41,194 nucleotides of DNA, from the NCBI GenBank assembly GCA_032906705.1, contig JAJTZC010000009.1:1-41194 (forward strand), given 5' to 3'. Source of the DNA: DASPPF01 sp032906705. GTDB lineage: Archaea > Thermoproteota > Nitrososphaeria > Nitrososphaerales > Gagatemarchaeaceae. The position numbers and the translations under genes were made by a program. A model generated the notes under the pieces. The model made no database searches, was not told where the DNA came from, and saw nothing but the letters and a program-made list of their open reading frames with translations. Shown here in pieces: positions 23,559 to 32,415 of this stretch (position 1 is the first letter of the stretch; every line of letters begins with the position of its first letter).

Positions 23559-25541
23559 CTAACTCCGAAGATTTTCTATCTCTACAGGCTCGACTGGGTC
23601 AGCTAGCGCGAAGCCGAAGACCTTCGAGTAGAAGAACAGCTCTGCCTCGAACGCCCTTCTTATCGTGGTAGCCCTCCTGAATCCGTGCTGTTCCCCCTCG
23701 AAGGGGATGTAGGCCACTGGTATGCCGCGTGCGCGCAACGACTCGACCATGGTCTCGGCCTGGCTCGGGGGCACGACAACGTCCTCCAATCCTTGGAAGA
23801 AAATCACCGGGCACGACAGCCTCTCGACGTGATGGATCGGCGAGCGTTCCCTGTAGAGGTCGCGCTCCTCGGGATATGTGCCGATCAGGCTGTCCAGGTA
23901 CTTGGATTCGAACTTGTGGGTGTCCTTCGCCAAGCCCTCGGCGTCGCTGACCCCGAAGTAGCTCGCCCCGGCCTTGAACACGTTCCTGAAAGTGAGGGCG
24001 CAAAGCGTCGTGTAGCCGCCGGCGCTGCCGCCCCGTATCACGAGCCGCCTTCCGTCGGCCTTGCCCGTCCTCGCGAGGTATTTTGCAGCATTCGCGCAGT
24101 CGTCCACATCAACGACTCCCCACTGTCCGTTGAGCCTCCTCCTGTACCCTCTGCCGTACCCGGAGCTGCCACCGTAGTTCACGTCGACAACTGCGAAGCC
24201 CCTGCTTGTCCAGGCTTGAATCGCAAGGCTGGCCGAAGTCGCCGTTGCCGAGGTGGGCCCTCCATGGCTGATGACCAGAAGCGGTGGCCTCTCGCCTCTG
24301 GGGGCGGAGTAGTTCTTGTTGGTCGGACCGTAGAAGAAGGCGTACGCCTTCCTCCTTCCGGTCGTCGGGAACTCAATGTGGCGCGGGACTGAAGCGAACC
24401 CGGCTCTCACCCTCGGCACGTCAGGCCGATAGAGCACCTTCCACGAGTTCCTAGCTAGGTTCAGCTCAACGACAGACATGGGCTCGGTTGGAGAGCCCGC
24501 GAGGAAGACCGGCCGGCCATTGCGGACCCTGACATGGGCGAGTTCAGTGAAGGGTAGCTTGATCGGTTTCAGGGCACCGTTGATGTTGTTCAGCACCGCG
24601 AGGTGCCAGGTTCCATTCTTCATGAAAGAGCAGATCATTGTCGTCTCAGACACAAACGCGTGCGTGGAGAGCCTGAAGGCCCACTGGGGCCTCCCGAAAT
24701 CCACGTTCATCGGGCGGACCGCCTGCATTTTGCCATCCACCCATCGGTAGAGGTTCCACCAGCCGCTCCTGTCAGAGACAAAGTAGAGCGTGCCGTCCGG
24801 CGACCACGTCGGCTGGAATATCGACTCCGTCCTTCCACCGGCGACAAACTCCTTCTTGCTGACCGAACCGTCGTTGCCGATTTCTCCGACCCAAAGCTCC
24901 GTGCCGTCCCAGGGCATGTTCGGGAAGTTCCAAGTGAGCCACGCGAGCGTTGACCCGCTGGGGTCGAGCCTCGGGCTCGAATAGAAATCGTTCCCTGACG
25001 CCATGACCTGGGCGGGCGACCCGTCCAGCTCTACACTCGCAAGGCTGTTGTTCGGCAGGCGGCCCGAGACTGTATGGTCCTCAGCGACGCCGATTACGCG
25101 CCCCCGTCGTTCGTCGAAAACGCAGTCTGCATAGCGCAGCCCGGCTTTAGTAATTGGTTCGGGGGAGCCGCCCGGGTCCTGTTGGTAGACGAGCTGATCT
25201 TTGAAATTGGAGAAGAAGACCGTGCCGCGGTGGACGAGGTAGGAGCCGCCGCCGTATTCGTGTACTCTGGTCCTGACGTTGAATTCGCTCCCGAGGACCT
25301 CCGCCGTCTCCCCTTCCTTGTTCCTTCGGTAGAGCGCGTACCTCCCTTCCTCATGGGGGAGAAGCCTCAGCCAGTAGAGGTCGTCTCCATCGACCGTCAG
25401 CTCGCTCGGAACGCTCGTACCGACCGCGAGCAGTTCGGGAGTGATTGGCGAGCGCCACGAGCCGTACGGCGCAATCGTTCGCTTCAATCGAATTTCCGCC
25501 TTAGCTGTTGTGGATACTACAGCACATGTAGCGGATCTCAC
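23559..25541 (-). CDS. S9-family prolyl oligopeptidase/acylaminoacyl-peptidase-like enzyme
   Basis: A protein of up to 660 residues: an N-terminal seven-blade propeller (WSPDGTLYFVSDRSGWWNLY and similar blades) and a C-terminal alpha/beta hydrolase domain. The catalytic triad is visible: Ser in VIRGGSAGGYTTLCAL, Asp in GLEDVVVPPSQAE and His in FEGEQHGFRR. Such enzymes cut short peptides or remove acylated N-terminal residues in the cytoplasm; no signal peptide is seen. The GTG at 25541 overlaps the stop of the upstream cyclase gene as GTGA. A TTG at 25487 giving MKRTIAPYGSWRSPITPEL matches the usual family start better. Confidence 0.9.
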   Translation of the reverse strand: MRSATCAVVSTTAKAEIRLKRTIAPYGSWRSPITPELLAVGTSVPSELTVDGDDLYWLRLLPHEEGRYALYRRNKEGETAEVLGSEFNVRTRVHEYGGGSYLVHRGTVFFSNFKDQLVYQQDPGGSPEPITKAGLRYADCVFDERRGRVIGVAEDHTVSGRLPNNSLASVELDGSPAQVMASGNDFYSSPRLDPSGSTLAWLTWNFPNMPWDGTELWVGEIGNDGSVSKKEFVAGGRTESIFQPTWSPDGTLYFVSDRSGWWNLYRWVDGKMQAVRPMNVDFGRPQWAFRLSTHAFVSETTMICSFMKNGTWHLAVLNNINGALKPIKLPFTELAHVRVRNGRPVFLAGSPTEPMSVVELNLARNSWKVLYRPDVPRVRAGFASVPRHIEFPTTGRRKAYAFFYGPTNKNYSAPRGERPPLLVISHGGPTSATATSASLAIQAWTSRGFAVVDVNYGGSSGYGRGYRRRLNGQWGVVDVDDCANAAKYLARTGKADGRRLVIRGGSAGGYTTLCALTFRNVFKAGASYFGVSDAEGLAKDTHKFESKYLDSLIGTYPEERDLYRERSPIHHVERLSCPVIFFQGLEDVVVPPSQAETMVESLRARGIPVAYIPFEGEQHGFRRATTIRRAFEAELFFYSKVFGFALADPVEPVEIENLRS

Positions 25542-27547
25542 GTGCCTCTCGTTCCGGGGAACGAATATTCTCCTTCCAGGCCAAGCCTATGCAGAAGGTC
25601 GCTAAACCTCGGGTCGGGCCGTAGGCCAGCCCACATAGGTCGCACCCTAATTGTTAGGAGCGCGTCCGGGCGTTCCTCGTACGCTCTTTCGAGCCATTCT
25701 AAAGACTGGTCGTTGTTACCGAGACCGCAATGCACCATCGCGATTGCTACTGGGGTCACATATCTTCGCTTCGAATCGTTCGCCAACTCTTCCAGAATCT
25801 TCTCAGCCTCCTTCTTCTTCCCCAGCCGAGCGTATGCATACCCGAGCCTGCCGTTGACTGAAGGTGCGCCGTTCGAGACGGCCAGCGCTTTTTGGAGAAC
25901 CCGGATGGCTTCGCTTAACATTGACTTGTTCATGTAAGCTTCGGCCAAGGACTGGAGGGCAGGGAAGTGATTTGGGTCCAGCTCCAGCATCCTCTGGCAT
26001 GCGTCAACCGCTTCGTCGTACTGGTTGGCGCAGTTGAATATGACGGCAGCGCATTCGTTCACGTCCAGGGCCAGAGGATTGAGTTCCTGGGCTCGCCTTA
26101 TCTCAGTAATCGCCTCGTCCAGCCTCCCCATGCAAGCGAGGTGCGCGCCGTAGGAGCGGCAGACCGTTCCGTAGCTGGGGTTCAACCCTAGCGCACTTCT
26201 GAACTCCCTTTCGGCACCCTGAAAGTCGAGGTAGTAGTCTTCAAGGACGAGGCCCAACGTTGCGTGCGCTTCCGCCAGCCCGTCGTCGAGTTCGAGGGCC
26301 TTGGTGGCAAACTCCTTTGCCTTCGCGAAGCTCTCTTTGGGAGGCGCCTGGCCCTCGCTGGCAAGGACTGCATAGCAATCGGCCATCGCCGCGTAGGCCA
26401 TGGCGAACCTGGGGTCGGACGCCGTGGCTTCCTCGAAGAAACGAATCGCTTTCTCGACGTTCTCTTGGGTACCTTTTGCCCTGTAGTGCAGACCCTTGAG
26501 GTACAAGATGTACCCTTCGACGCTCTCGGTGGGCTTCTTCTCTATCTGTTGCTTTTCCCTTGCGAGGAGATGGACTTTCAGGGCTTCCACCACCCTGTGC
26601 GCGAGGTCGCTCTGGATGTCGAACACGTCCTTCAACTCCCTGTCGTAGCTCTGGGACCATAGCTGCTCATCCTTCTGGACGTCGATTAGTTCGACGTTAA
26701 TCCGGAGCTTGTTACCAGCCTTGCGGACGCTCCCCTCCAAGACAACGCCGACATTCAGCTCCTGCGCGATTTCGCCGACCGTCTTCGTGCTTCCTTTGAA
26801 CCGCATTGCCGAGGTACGTGATATTACCCTGACGTCCCCGATCTTCGACACCACAGAAATCAGTTCCTCAGTTAGGCCGTCGGCGAAGTACTCGTCCGCA
26901 GGGTCGGGGCTTACACTGGCCAAGGGAAGGACAGCCACCCGGTGCCCGGCCGAAGTTGGGGGCCTAGTCTGTGCAGTCTGTGGAAAGGAAGGAACAACCT
27001 TGTAGATGTCGACGGGCAAATCGACGTTCTTCAGCCTGTGTTTTCCTAGATATCCGATTGGATTCTCGAGCTTGTTTCTTACGTGATCGTACACCTGCTG
27101 TGTGATGTAGATTTCGCCTGGTCTGGCCAGGGGCTCTATGCGAGAGGCAATATTGACCGCGTCGCCGTAGATGTCTCCCTTCGAATGAATCACGTCACCG
27201 ACGTGGACGCCGATTCGGAGTTGTACACTCTTCTCTGGCGGGCTGGCGGTGCTGGATTCGTGCAACGAGTCTTGTATGCTGAGTGCGCATTGGACAGCTT
27301 CTAATGCGCTTGCGAATTCGACCAAGAAGGCGTCGCCAATTGTCTTGATCTCCTTGCCACCGTGTTTGCGCAGGCAGGAGCGCACGACGGTCCTGTGCTG
27401 CTCGAGCAACTCCAAGGCCAGGGGCTCATTGTGTTGCGCAATGGAAGTGTACCCTACCAGATCGGTGAACATTACAGCTGCGAGCCTTCGTGTTCCTCGT
27501 TTCGCGGCCTGCCCTACGACCGCGCTCCGAGAAAGCCTGGCTTTCAA
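25538..27547 (-). CDS. class III adenylate cyclase with TolB-like and TPR domains (AC1)
   Basis: A 669-residue protein. Residues 20-190 form a class III cyclase domain: first metal Asp29 (VMFTDLVGYT), Lys68 and second metal Asp72 (EIKTIGDAFLVEF), Asp125 (KGDIYGDAVN), Asn132 and Arg136 (VNIASRIE). Lys68 plus Asp125 is the ATP-selecting pair, so cAMP is the expected product. A TolB-like alpha/beta segment follows (HRVAVLPLASVSPDPADEYF at about 206), also found in bacterial cyclase-TPR proteins, and then TPR repeats from about residue 350 to 655 that should bind a partner. No membrane segment is seen. The start is TTG with TATA-like GCTTAAATCC (27574-27583) upstream. The cNMP-binding gene lies 88 bases upstream on the same strand. 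Confidence 0.92.
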   Translation of the reverse strand: MKARLSRSAVVGQAAKRGTRRLAAVMFTDLVGYTSIAQHNEPLALELLEQHRTVVRSCLRKHGGKEIKTIGDAFLVEFASALEAVQCALSIQDSLHESSTASPPEKSVQLRIGVHVGDVIHSKGDIYGDAVNIASRIEPLARPGEIYITQQVYDHVRNKLENPIGYLGKHRLKNVDLPVDIYKVVPSFPQTAQTRPPTSAGHRVAVLPLASVSPDPADEYFADGLTEELISVVSKIGDVRVISRTSAMRFKGSTKTVGEIAQELNVGVVLEGSVRKAGNKLRINVELIDVQKDEQLWSQSYDRELKDVFDIQSDLAHRVVEALKVHLLAREKQQIEKKPTESVEGYILYLKGLHYRAKGTQENVEKAIRFFEEATASDPRFAMAYAAMADCYAVLASEGQAPPKESFAKAKEFATKALELDDGLAEAHATLGLVLEDYYLDFQGAEREFRSALGLNPSYGTVCRSYGAHLACMGRLDEAITEIRRAQELNPLALDVNECAAVIFNCANQYDEAVDACQRMLELDPNHFPALQSLAEAYMNKSMLSEAIRVLQKALAVSNGAPSVNGRLGYAYARLGKKKEAEKILEELANDSKRRYVTPVAIAMVHCGLGNNDQSLEWLERAYEERPDALLTIRVRPMWAGLRPDPRFSDLLHRLGLEGEYSFPGTRGT

Positions 27548-27635
27548 CTATTCTGGCGCTTGCGGGTCGCGTCGGATTTAAGCTTGCGTCGGATCGAGGC
27601 GATTCAACGTCTCTGGTCTGAGAACGCGTTGCGTT

Positions 27636-28073
27636 TCAGCTAATAGAGTCCTCCTCATGCTGCCTGAGCCTTCTGACCAGTTCCCTGATAATCCCAATCG
27701 CAATGCTGGGATTACTTCTCAATATGGGGGTGAAAGACCAAGCGGTGATTCCAAAGCACCGCGTAGGTTCGACAGCCACCACTTCCGCCGTGCGGGGCTT
27801 CTCGTCTATGACTGTCATCTCACCGAAGAAACCGCCGGCCTCTGTTGTCGCAACGACCTTGCCTCTTTTCCGCACCTCCACTTTGCCTTCCAGAACCAAA
27901 AGGAAGCTGAGGCCAGGTTCACCCTGTTTGAGGATTGTCTGCCCCGTTTGGAAATTCACTTCGCGCCCTTCGCCTGCTACTACTTTCAGGTCGTTCTCCT
28001 TCAGCCCCGAGAACAAGGGCACCTTCGCAAGCATCCTGACAAGCTTGGCCTGTTCCGGCGTTTCTTTCCCCAA
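27636..28073 (-). CDS. stand-alone cyclic-nucleotide-binding domain protein (cNMP-a)
   Basis: A 145-residue protein made of one CRP/PKA-type cNMP-binding domain: VPLFSGLKENDLKVVAGEGR, the Gly-rich ILKQGEPGLSFLLVLEGKVE, and the phosphate-binding cassette GGFFGEMTVIDEKPRTAEVV. The cassette keeps the Glu that contacts ribose and the Arg that contacts the cyclic phosphate. The C-terminal helix ends in RELVRRLRQHEEDS; there is no winged helix, kinase or channel. It should bind cAMP and then act through a partner. The start is TTG, with a TATA-like box at 28097-28105. It is divergent from cyclase AC2 and lies just upstream of AC1 on the same strand. Confidence 0.9.
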   Translation of the reverse strand: MGKETPEQAKLVRMLAKVPLFSGLKENDLKVVAGEGREVNFQTGQTILKQGEPGLSFLLVLEGKVEVRKRGKVVATTEAGGFFGEMTVIDEKPRTAEVVAVEPTRCFGITAWSFTPILRSNPSIAIGIIRELVRRLRQHEEDSIS

Positions 28074-28305
28074 CGGTGACTAATCTCAATCTCGTACGTA
28101 TTAAGTTCAATAGATTGTTAAGAACGGACTCGAATGAAGAGGCCGAGTCGAAGGCCCTTGAGGCAATTCGGGCTCAAAGTATTTCTCGAGCATCAAGCCG
28201 CTCTTTCATTGAGGAATCTGAGCCCCCGTTGCTACCAACCGCCAACCTAACGGGGCCGGCGTTTTCCCGATTAGCATATAATCTAAACCATGCAAACTAT
28301 CCCAC
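28074..28305. promoter_or_regulatory. divergent regulatory region between cNMP-a and cyclase AC2
   Basis: 232 bases between two divergent genes. The TATA-like box for cNMP-a is CTTAATACG (minus strand, 28097-28105) and that for AC2 is CATATAATC (28275-28283). Between them lie a perfect inverted repeat GACTCG-11-CGAGTC (28127-28149), the block TCGAAGGCCC (28148-28157), the block CCTTGAGGCAA (28156-28166) and TTGAG-10-CTCAA (28158-28177). The two blocks recur in the other divergent spacer of this island (35155-35411). They are candidate operators; the regulator is not known. Confidence 0.5.
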
Positions 28306-30246
28306 GTGGTCCTCGTAAGAGGCGACAGGCGAGAGCTCGCTGCGATCATGTTCACAGACATGGTGGGCTACTCGGCCATCTCCCAGAGAAGCGAAACCCT
28401 GGCACTGAAACTCTTGGAAGGCCATCGTAGGACCATCCGCCGTGTCATTCCGAAGTACGGCGGCCGGGAGGTCAAGACAATCGGCGACGGATTTCTCATC
28501 GAGTTCGGCAGTGCCCTAGAGGCGGCCAAGTGTGCCCTCGACTTGCAGACAACAATCTCGAAACGGGATTCAGCCGCACCCGAGGATGAGGGAATCTCCC
28601 TCCGAATTGGAATCCATGTCGGTGACGTTATCAGGCGGGGCAAAGACATCCTTGGCGACGCGGTGAACATCGCGTCGCGCATCCAGGCGCTCGCGGAACC
28701 AGGCGGTGTCTGCATCTCCCAACAGGTGTTCGACCAGGTACAGAACAAGCTCACCGCGCCGATGACGGGCATGGGATTGCAGAGACTCAAGCACATCAAA
28801 ACTCCTGTCACTATCTTCAAGATAGAAATCGCCGGGAGGCCCGCCCCTCCTCAGGCGGCAGAAGGGACCGATCGCCGCGTCGCGGTTCTGCCTCTTGCCA
28901 ACATAAGCGCTGACCCCAAGGACGAGTACTTCGCGGACGGCATGACCGACGAGATAATCTCGACCCTCTCAAGGATAGCCGGACTCAGAGTAATTGCAAG
29001 GACCTCGGTGCTCAGGTTCAAGGGAACGAACAAAGGAGTTGGTGAAATCTGCAGGGAACTCGGCGTCGGGTCAGCCGTCGAGGGGTCGGTGCGCAAAGCA
29101 GGCGACGATATCCGAATCACAGTGAAGCTCATCGACGCGAGCAGAGAGGAACCCGTCTGGTCACAGGAGTACGACAGGAAGCTCGAGGACGTCTTCCTGA
29201 TTCAGAGCGACATCGCGCAGAGAATCGCCGAGTCTCTGCGGGTCGAGATCCTTCAGCCTGCTAAGGACGGGATCGAGGGGAGGGCGACAGAGAATCTGGA
29301 AGCTTACACTCTCTACCTTCGCGGCCGCTACTTCTGGACCAAACGCACAGAGGCCGACCTCATGAAAGCTGTTCAATACTTCAAGAAGGCAATCTCTTCA
29401 GATATCAGGTACGCTCCCGCTTACGCGGGGCTAGCCGATACCTACTCCGTGCTCGCGCTCCTCGAGTTCAGGCCTCCGAAGCAGGTCTTTCCCGGGGCCA
29501 AGAAAGCCGCCGAACGAGCAGTGATGCTTGACGGGCGTCTCGGCGAGGCGTACACCTCCCGTGGTCTCGTGAAATTCCAGTACGAATGGAACTGGAAGGG
29601 TGCGGAGGCAGACTTCCGGAGGGCCATCGACCTGAATCCGAGCTACGGGCCTGCCCACCACTTCTACGCCGACTTCCTGAAGGCCATGGGGAGGTTTGCC
29701 GAAGCCCTGGCCCAGATCAAGGCTGCGCAGGAGATCGACCCTCTCTCCCTCGCGATCAACACGGGCGTGGGACACGTACTCTACCTCTCCAGGGACTACG
29801 ACAAGGCAATCGAGCAATATCGCAAGACTGTGGAGCTGGACCCGAACTTCCTGCAGGCGCGCCTATGGTTCGGGAGACCTTATCTCCAGAAGGGGATGTT
29901 CATAGAAGCGGTGGGCGAACTCAGGGAGGCGGTGAAGCTGTCGGGCGGAAGCACAATCGCCCTGTCGATGCTGGCCCAGACTCTTGCAGCCGCCGGAGAG
30001 AAGAAGGAGGCCCTTGCCCTGCTGAACGAGCTGAAGCGGAAATCAATCACCAGGTACATCCCCTCCTACTGGATTGCGGTAATCTACAACGCCCTTGAAG
30101 ACAGCGCCAAGGCGCTGGACTGGTTCGAGAGAGCGTACAATGAGCGCTCAAGCTGGCTCGTCTGGATAAACGTAGAGCCACGGTTCGACAGACTTCGCTC
30201 AGACAAGAGGTTCAAGAATCTTCTGAAGAGGATGGACCTGACCTAG
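28306..30246 (+). CDS. class III adenylate cyclase with TolB-like and TPR domains (AC2)
   Basis: A 646-residue paralogue of AC1. The catalytic residues are complete: Asp18 (IMFTDMVGYS), Lys57 and Asp61 (EVKTIGDGFLIEF), Asp114 (KDILGDAVN), Asn121 and Arg125, again with the ATP-selecting Lys/Asp pair. The TolB-like segment starts near residue 188 (DRRVAVLPLANISADPKDEY), and TPR repeats run from about residue 330 to the end (WFERAYNERSSWLVWINVEP near the C-terminus). The GTG start lies about 27 bases after TATA-like CATATAATC. It is divergent from cNMP-a and convergent with AC3 across only 34 bases. It is expected to be a soluble sensor-type cyclase; the signal is unknown. Confidence 0.92.
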   Translation: MVLVRGDRRELAAIMFTDMVGYSAISQRSETLALKLLEGHRRTIRRVIPKYGGREVKTIGDGFLIEFGSALEAAKCALDLQTTISKRDSAAPEDEGISLRIGIHVGDVIRRGKDILGDAVNIASRIQALAEPGGVCISQQVFDQVQNKLTAPMTGMGLQRLKHIKTPVTIFKIEIAGRPAPPQAAEGTDRRVAVLPLANISADPKDEYFADGMTDEIISTLSRIAGLRVIARTSVLRFKGTNKGVGEICRELGVGSAVEGSVRKAGDDIRITVKLIDASREEPVWSQEYDRKLEDVFLIQSDIAQRIAESLRVEILQPAKDGIEGRATENLEAYTLYLRGRYFWTKRTEADLMKAVQYFKKAISSDIRYAPAYAGLADTYSVLALLEFRPPKQVFPGAKKAAERAVMLDGRLGEAYTSRGLVKFQYEWNWKGAEADFRRAIDLNPSYGPAHHFYADFLKAMGRFAEALAQIKAAQEIDPLSLAINTGVGHVLYLSRDYDKAIEQYRKTVELDPNFLQARLWFGRPYLQKGMFIEAVGELREAVKLSGGSTIALSMLAQTLAAAGEKKEALALLNELKRKSITRYIPSYWIAVIYNALEDSAKALDWFERAYNERSSWLVWINVEPRFDRLRSDKRFKNLLKRMDLT

Positions 30247-30280
30247 CATTCATATCAGGCGGAGGCTCGGGAGCGCATCC

Positions 30281-32236
30281 CTATTGGAGCCCAATCGTCT
30301 TCAGCAGGTTCAGATATCGCGGGTCCTCCCTGGCCAGGTTAAGGCTGGGCCAGCGATGGGTCATGGGCACTGAGGCGGCGTGCTCGTCAAGACCTCTCCG
30401 CATCCATTCGAAGCCCCTATCCTTGTCTCCCAACGCGTAGTAGATTGCACCGATTCCCACAGGCGACGGGTAGCCCTTGTAACGACCAGAAGCGAGGCCC
30501 TTCAGCAGGTCCTGCGCTTTGTCTCTCATTCCCGCAAGGGCGTAAACCTGCGCCAGAAAACTCCTGAAGAAAGACTCGTCCGAAATCTCCACAGCTCTCT
30601 CCGCCTCCCTGACCGCTTCGTCGAACTTTGATTCCAGCGCGCTGATCATTCCAAGAGAGGCATGGGCTCTAGCCGAATCAGGCTGAATCTCGAGAACCTT
30701 CCGCCACTTCTCCCTTGCCTTGTCATTCTTCCCAGCTATCCAGTAGACCAATCCAAACCGAAGGAGGTGGAACGGGGAGACAGGATCAAGTTCCTGCGCG
30801 CGATTCATCTCCTCGATGGCCTCATCGAACCTTCCCATGCCACCGATGAACCTGGCATACCAGTTATGAGCCTCGGCCAGGTTAGGATTGAGTTCAATTG
30901 CCTTCTTGAATTCCTTCTCCGCTTCGGCCCAATTCCAGTCGTATTGGAAAGCCAGTAGCGCGAGGTCGAGATGCGCTTCTGCGAGCTGGTCGTTGAGCTT
31001 GAGCGCCTTCGCCAAGTATTCTCTGGCCTTTGGGAAGGCTTCACTTCCCTTGATGGACTCGTCCGCAATCCCGATGTAGCAACCAGCGATTTCCGTGTAC
31101 GCGAGGGCAAATTCGGGGTCTTCATCCACAGCCAGTTTGAAGTATTCAATCGCCTTTTCGATGTCCTGGGGCGCTCCCTTGTTCTCGTTGTAAATGCCCT
31201 TCAGGTACAGGGTGTGAGCCTCGGCGCTCTTGGTCGGTGCCTCTTCGAGGACCTTCTTGTCGCTTGATAGAAGTTCGACCTTGAGGGCATCGGCTACCCT
31301 TGCCGCTATGTCGCTCTGCATGGCGAATATGTCCTGAAGCTCCCTGTCGTAGTTCTCTGCCCAGATGTGCCTGTCCTCCAAGGCGTCAATCATCTGGATG
31401 GATACGCGCAATCGGTTTCCCGACTTCCGCACGCTCCCTTCCAGGATTGTCCCTGCGTTCAGCTCCCTTCCAATCTCGGGAATCGACTTCGCCTTCCCCT
31501 TGTACTGCATTACAGACGTACGGGATATGACGTTCAGCTCGCGGACCTTCGACATGGTCGATATCAGCTCCTCTGTAAGACCGTCAGCGATGTACTCGTC
31601 TGACTGCTCGGCGCTGATGTTGGAGAACGGGAGGACCGCCACCCTTTTCCTCTCCATCTGGGCCGTGGTCGAACCGACCTCTGACCGGTCCGAAGTTGCG
31701 ATTCGGTATATCCCTATCGGCGCCTTGACGTTCTTGAGCTCAACCGGGCCCAGCCTTGTAATCTTCAAGTCGGTCTTGTTGCGGATATGGTCGTATACCT
31801 GCTGAGTGAGACAGACTCCGCCAGGCTCCGCGAGCTGATCGATCCTCGATGCCACGTTGACCGCGTCTCCGTAGACGTCGTTCTCGCTCACCACAACCTC
31901 GCCGACGTGGATTCCGACCCTCATGTGTACCTTCGAGTCGCCAGAGGCCCCCACATTCCTCTCTCCAACCAGCTTCTGCATTTCGACCGCGCATCGGACA
32001 GCCTGAAGGGCGCTCGAGAATTCAACCAGGAATGCGTCCCCAATCGTTTTGACCTCGCGACCCGCATGTTTGGCAAAGATGGGGCGGAGCAAAATACGGT
32101 GCTCGTCTAGGAGTTTCAGCGCTCGGGCTTCGTTTGCCTGTGCCATCGCCGTGTACCCTACCATGTCCGTGAACATGATCGCCGCTAATCGCCGCTCTTC
32201 GCCAACGTCGGTTCCGCTCAACCGCAGTCTCCTCAA
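30281..32236 (-). CDS. class III adenylate cyclase with TolB-like and TPR domains (AC3)
   Basis: A 651-residue paralogue. Catalytic residues: Asp24 (IMFTDMVGYTAM), Lys63 and Asp67 (EVKTIGDAFLVEF), Asp120 (ENDVYGDAVN), Asn127 and Arg131; all intact and ATP-type. The TolB-like segment begins near residue 197 (RKRVAVLPFSNISAEQSDEY), followed by TPR repeats with regular AEAHLDLALLAFQYDWNWAE-like units to the C-terminus. The start is a TTG (MRRLRLSGTD), with TATA-like CCTTAAAGG (32255-32263) upstream; a TTG five codons downstream is also possible. It lies downstream of AC4 on the same strand after about 180 bases with its own promoter. Confidence 0.92.
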   Translation of the reverse strand: MRRLRLSGTDVGEERRLAAIMFTDMVGYTAMAQANEARALKLLDEHRILLRPIFAKHAGREVKTIGDAFLVEFSSALQAVRCAVEMQKLVGERNVGASGDSKVHMRVGIHVGEVVVSENDVYGDAVNVASRIDQLAEPGGVCLTQQVYDHIRNKTDLKITRLGPVELKNVKAPIGIYRIATSDRSEVGSTTAQMERKRVAVLPFSNISAEQSDEYIADGLTEELISTMSKVRELNVISRTSVMQYKGKAKSIPEIGRELNAGTILEGSVRKSGNRLRVSIQMIDALEDRHIWAENYDRELQDIFAMQSDIAARVADALKVELLSSDKKVLEEAPTKSAEAHTLYLKGIYNENKGAPQDIEKAIEYFKLAVDEDPEFALAYTEIAGCYIGIADESIKGSEAFPKAREYLAKALKLNDQLAEAHLDLALLAFQYDWNWAEAEKEFKKAIELNPNLAEAHNWYARFIGGMGRFDEAIEEMNRAQELDPVSPFHLLRFGLVYWIAGKNDKAREKWRKVLEIQPDSARAHASLGMISALESKFDEAVREAERAVEISDESFFRSFLAQVYALAGMRDKAQDLLKGLASGRYKGYPSPVGIGAIYYALGDKDRGFEWMRRGLDEHAASVPMTHRWPSLNLAREDPRYLNLLKTIGLQ

Positions 32237-32415
32237 CCCATCATTGGCCGAATCCCTTTAAGGTTGAGTCGCCGCAAAACCGTCCCTCTCGCAATTTCGG
32301 AGGATCACGCTCGCAAACAGTTATGAATCCACGCAGAAGCAGATACCGCTTGAAAACGGCCCAAATTCCAGGGCGCGGTCACCTGCAGACGGAGCCACTA
32401 AGCTGAGCATCCGAC

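Noticed and set aside
28127..28149. Classical CRP site (TGTGA-6-TCACA) near the cyclase genes
   Set aside because: No such site was found in either divergent spacer; the inverted repeats seen have other sequences.
28076..28318. 80-codon frame across the divergent spacer
   Set aside because: It covers both promoters of the divergent pair and overlaps the AC2 start; its composition is not protein-like.
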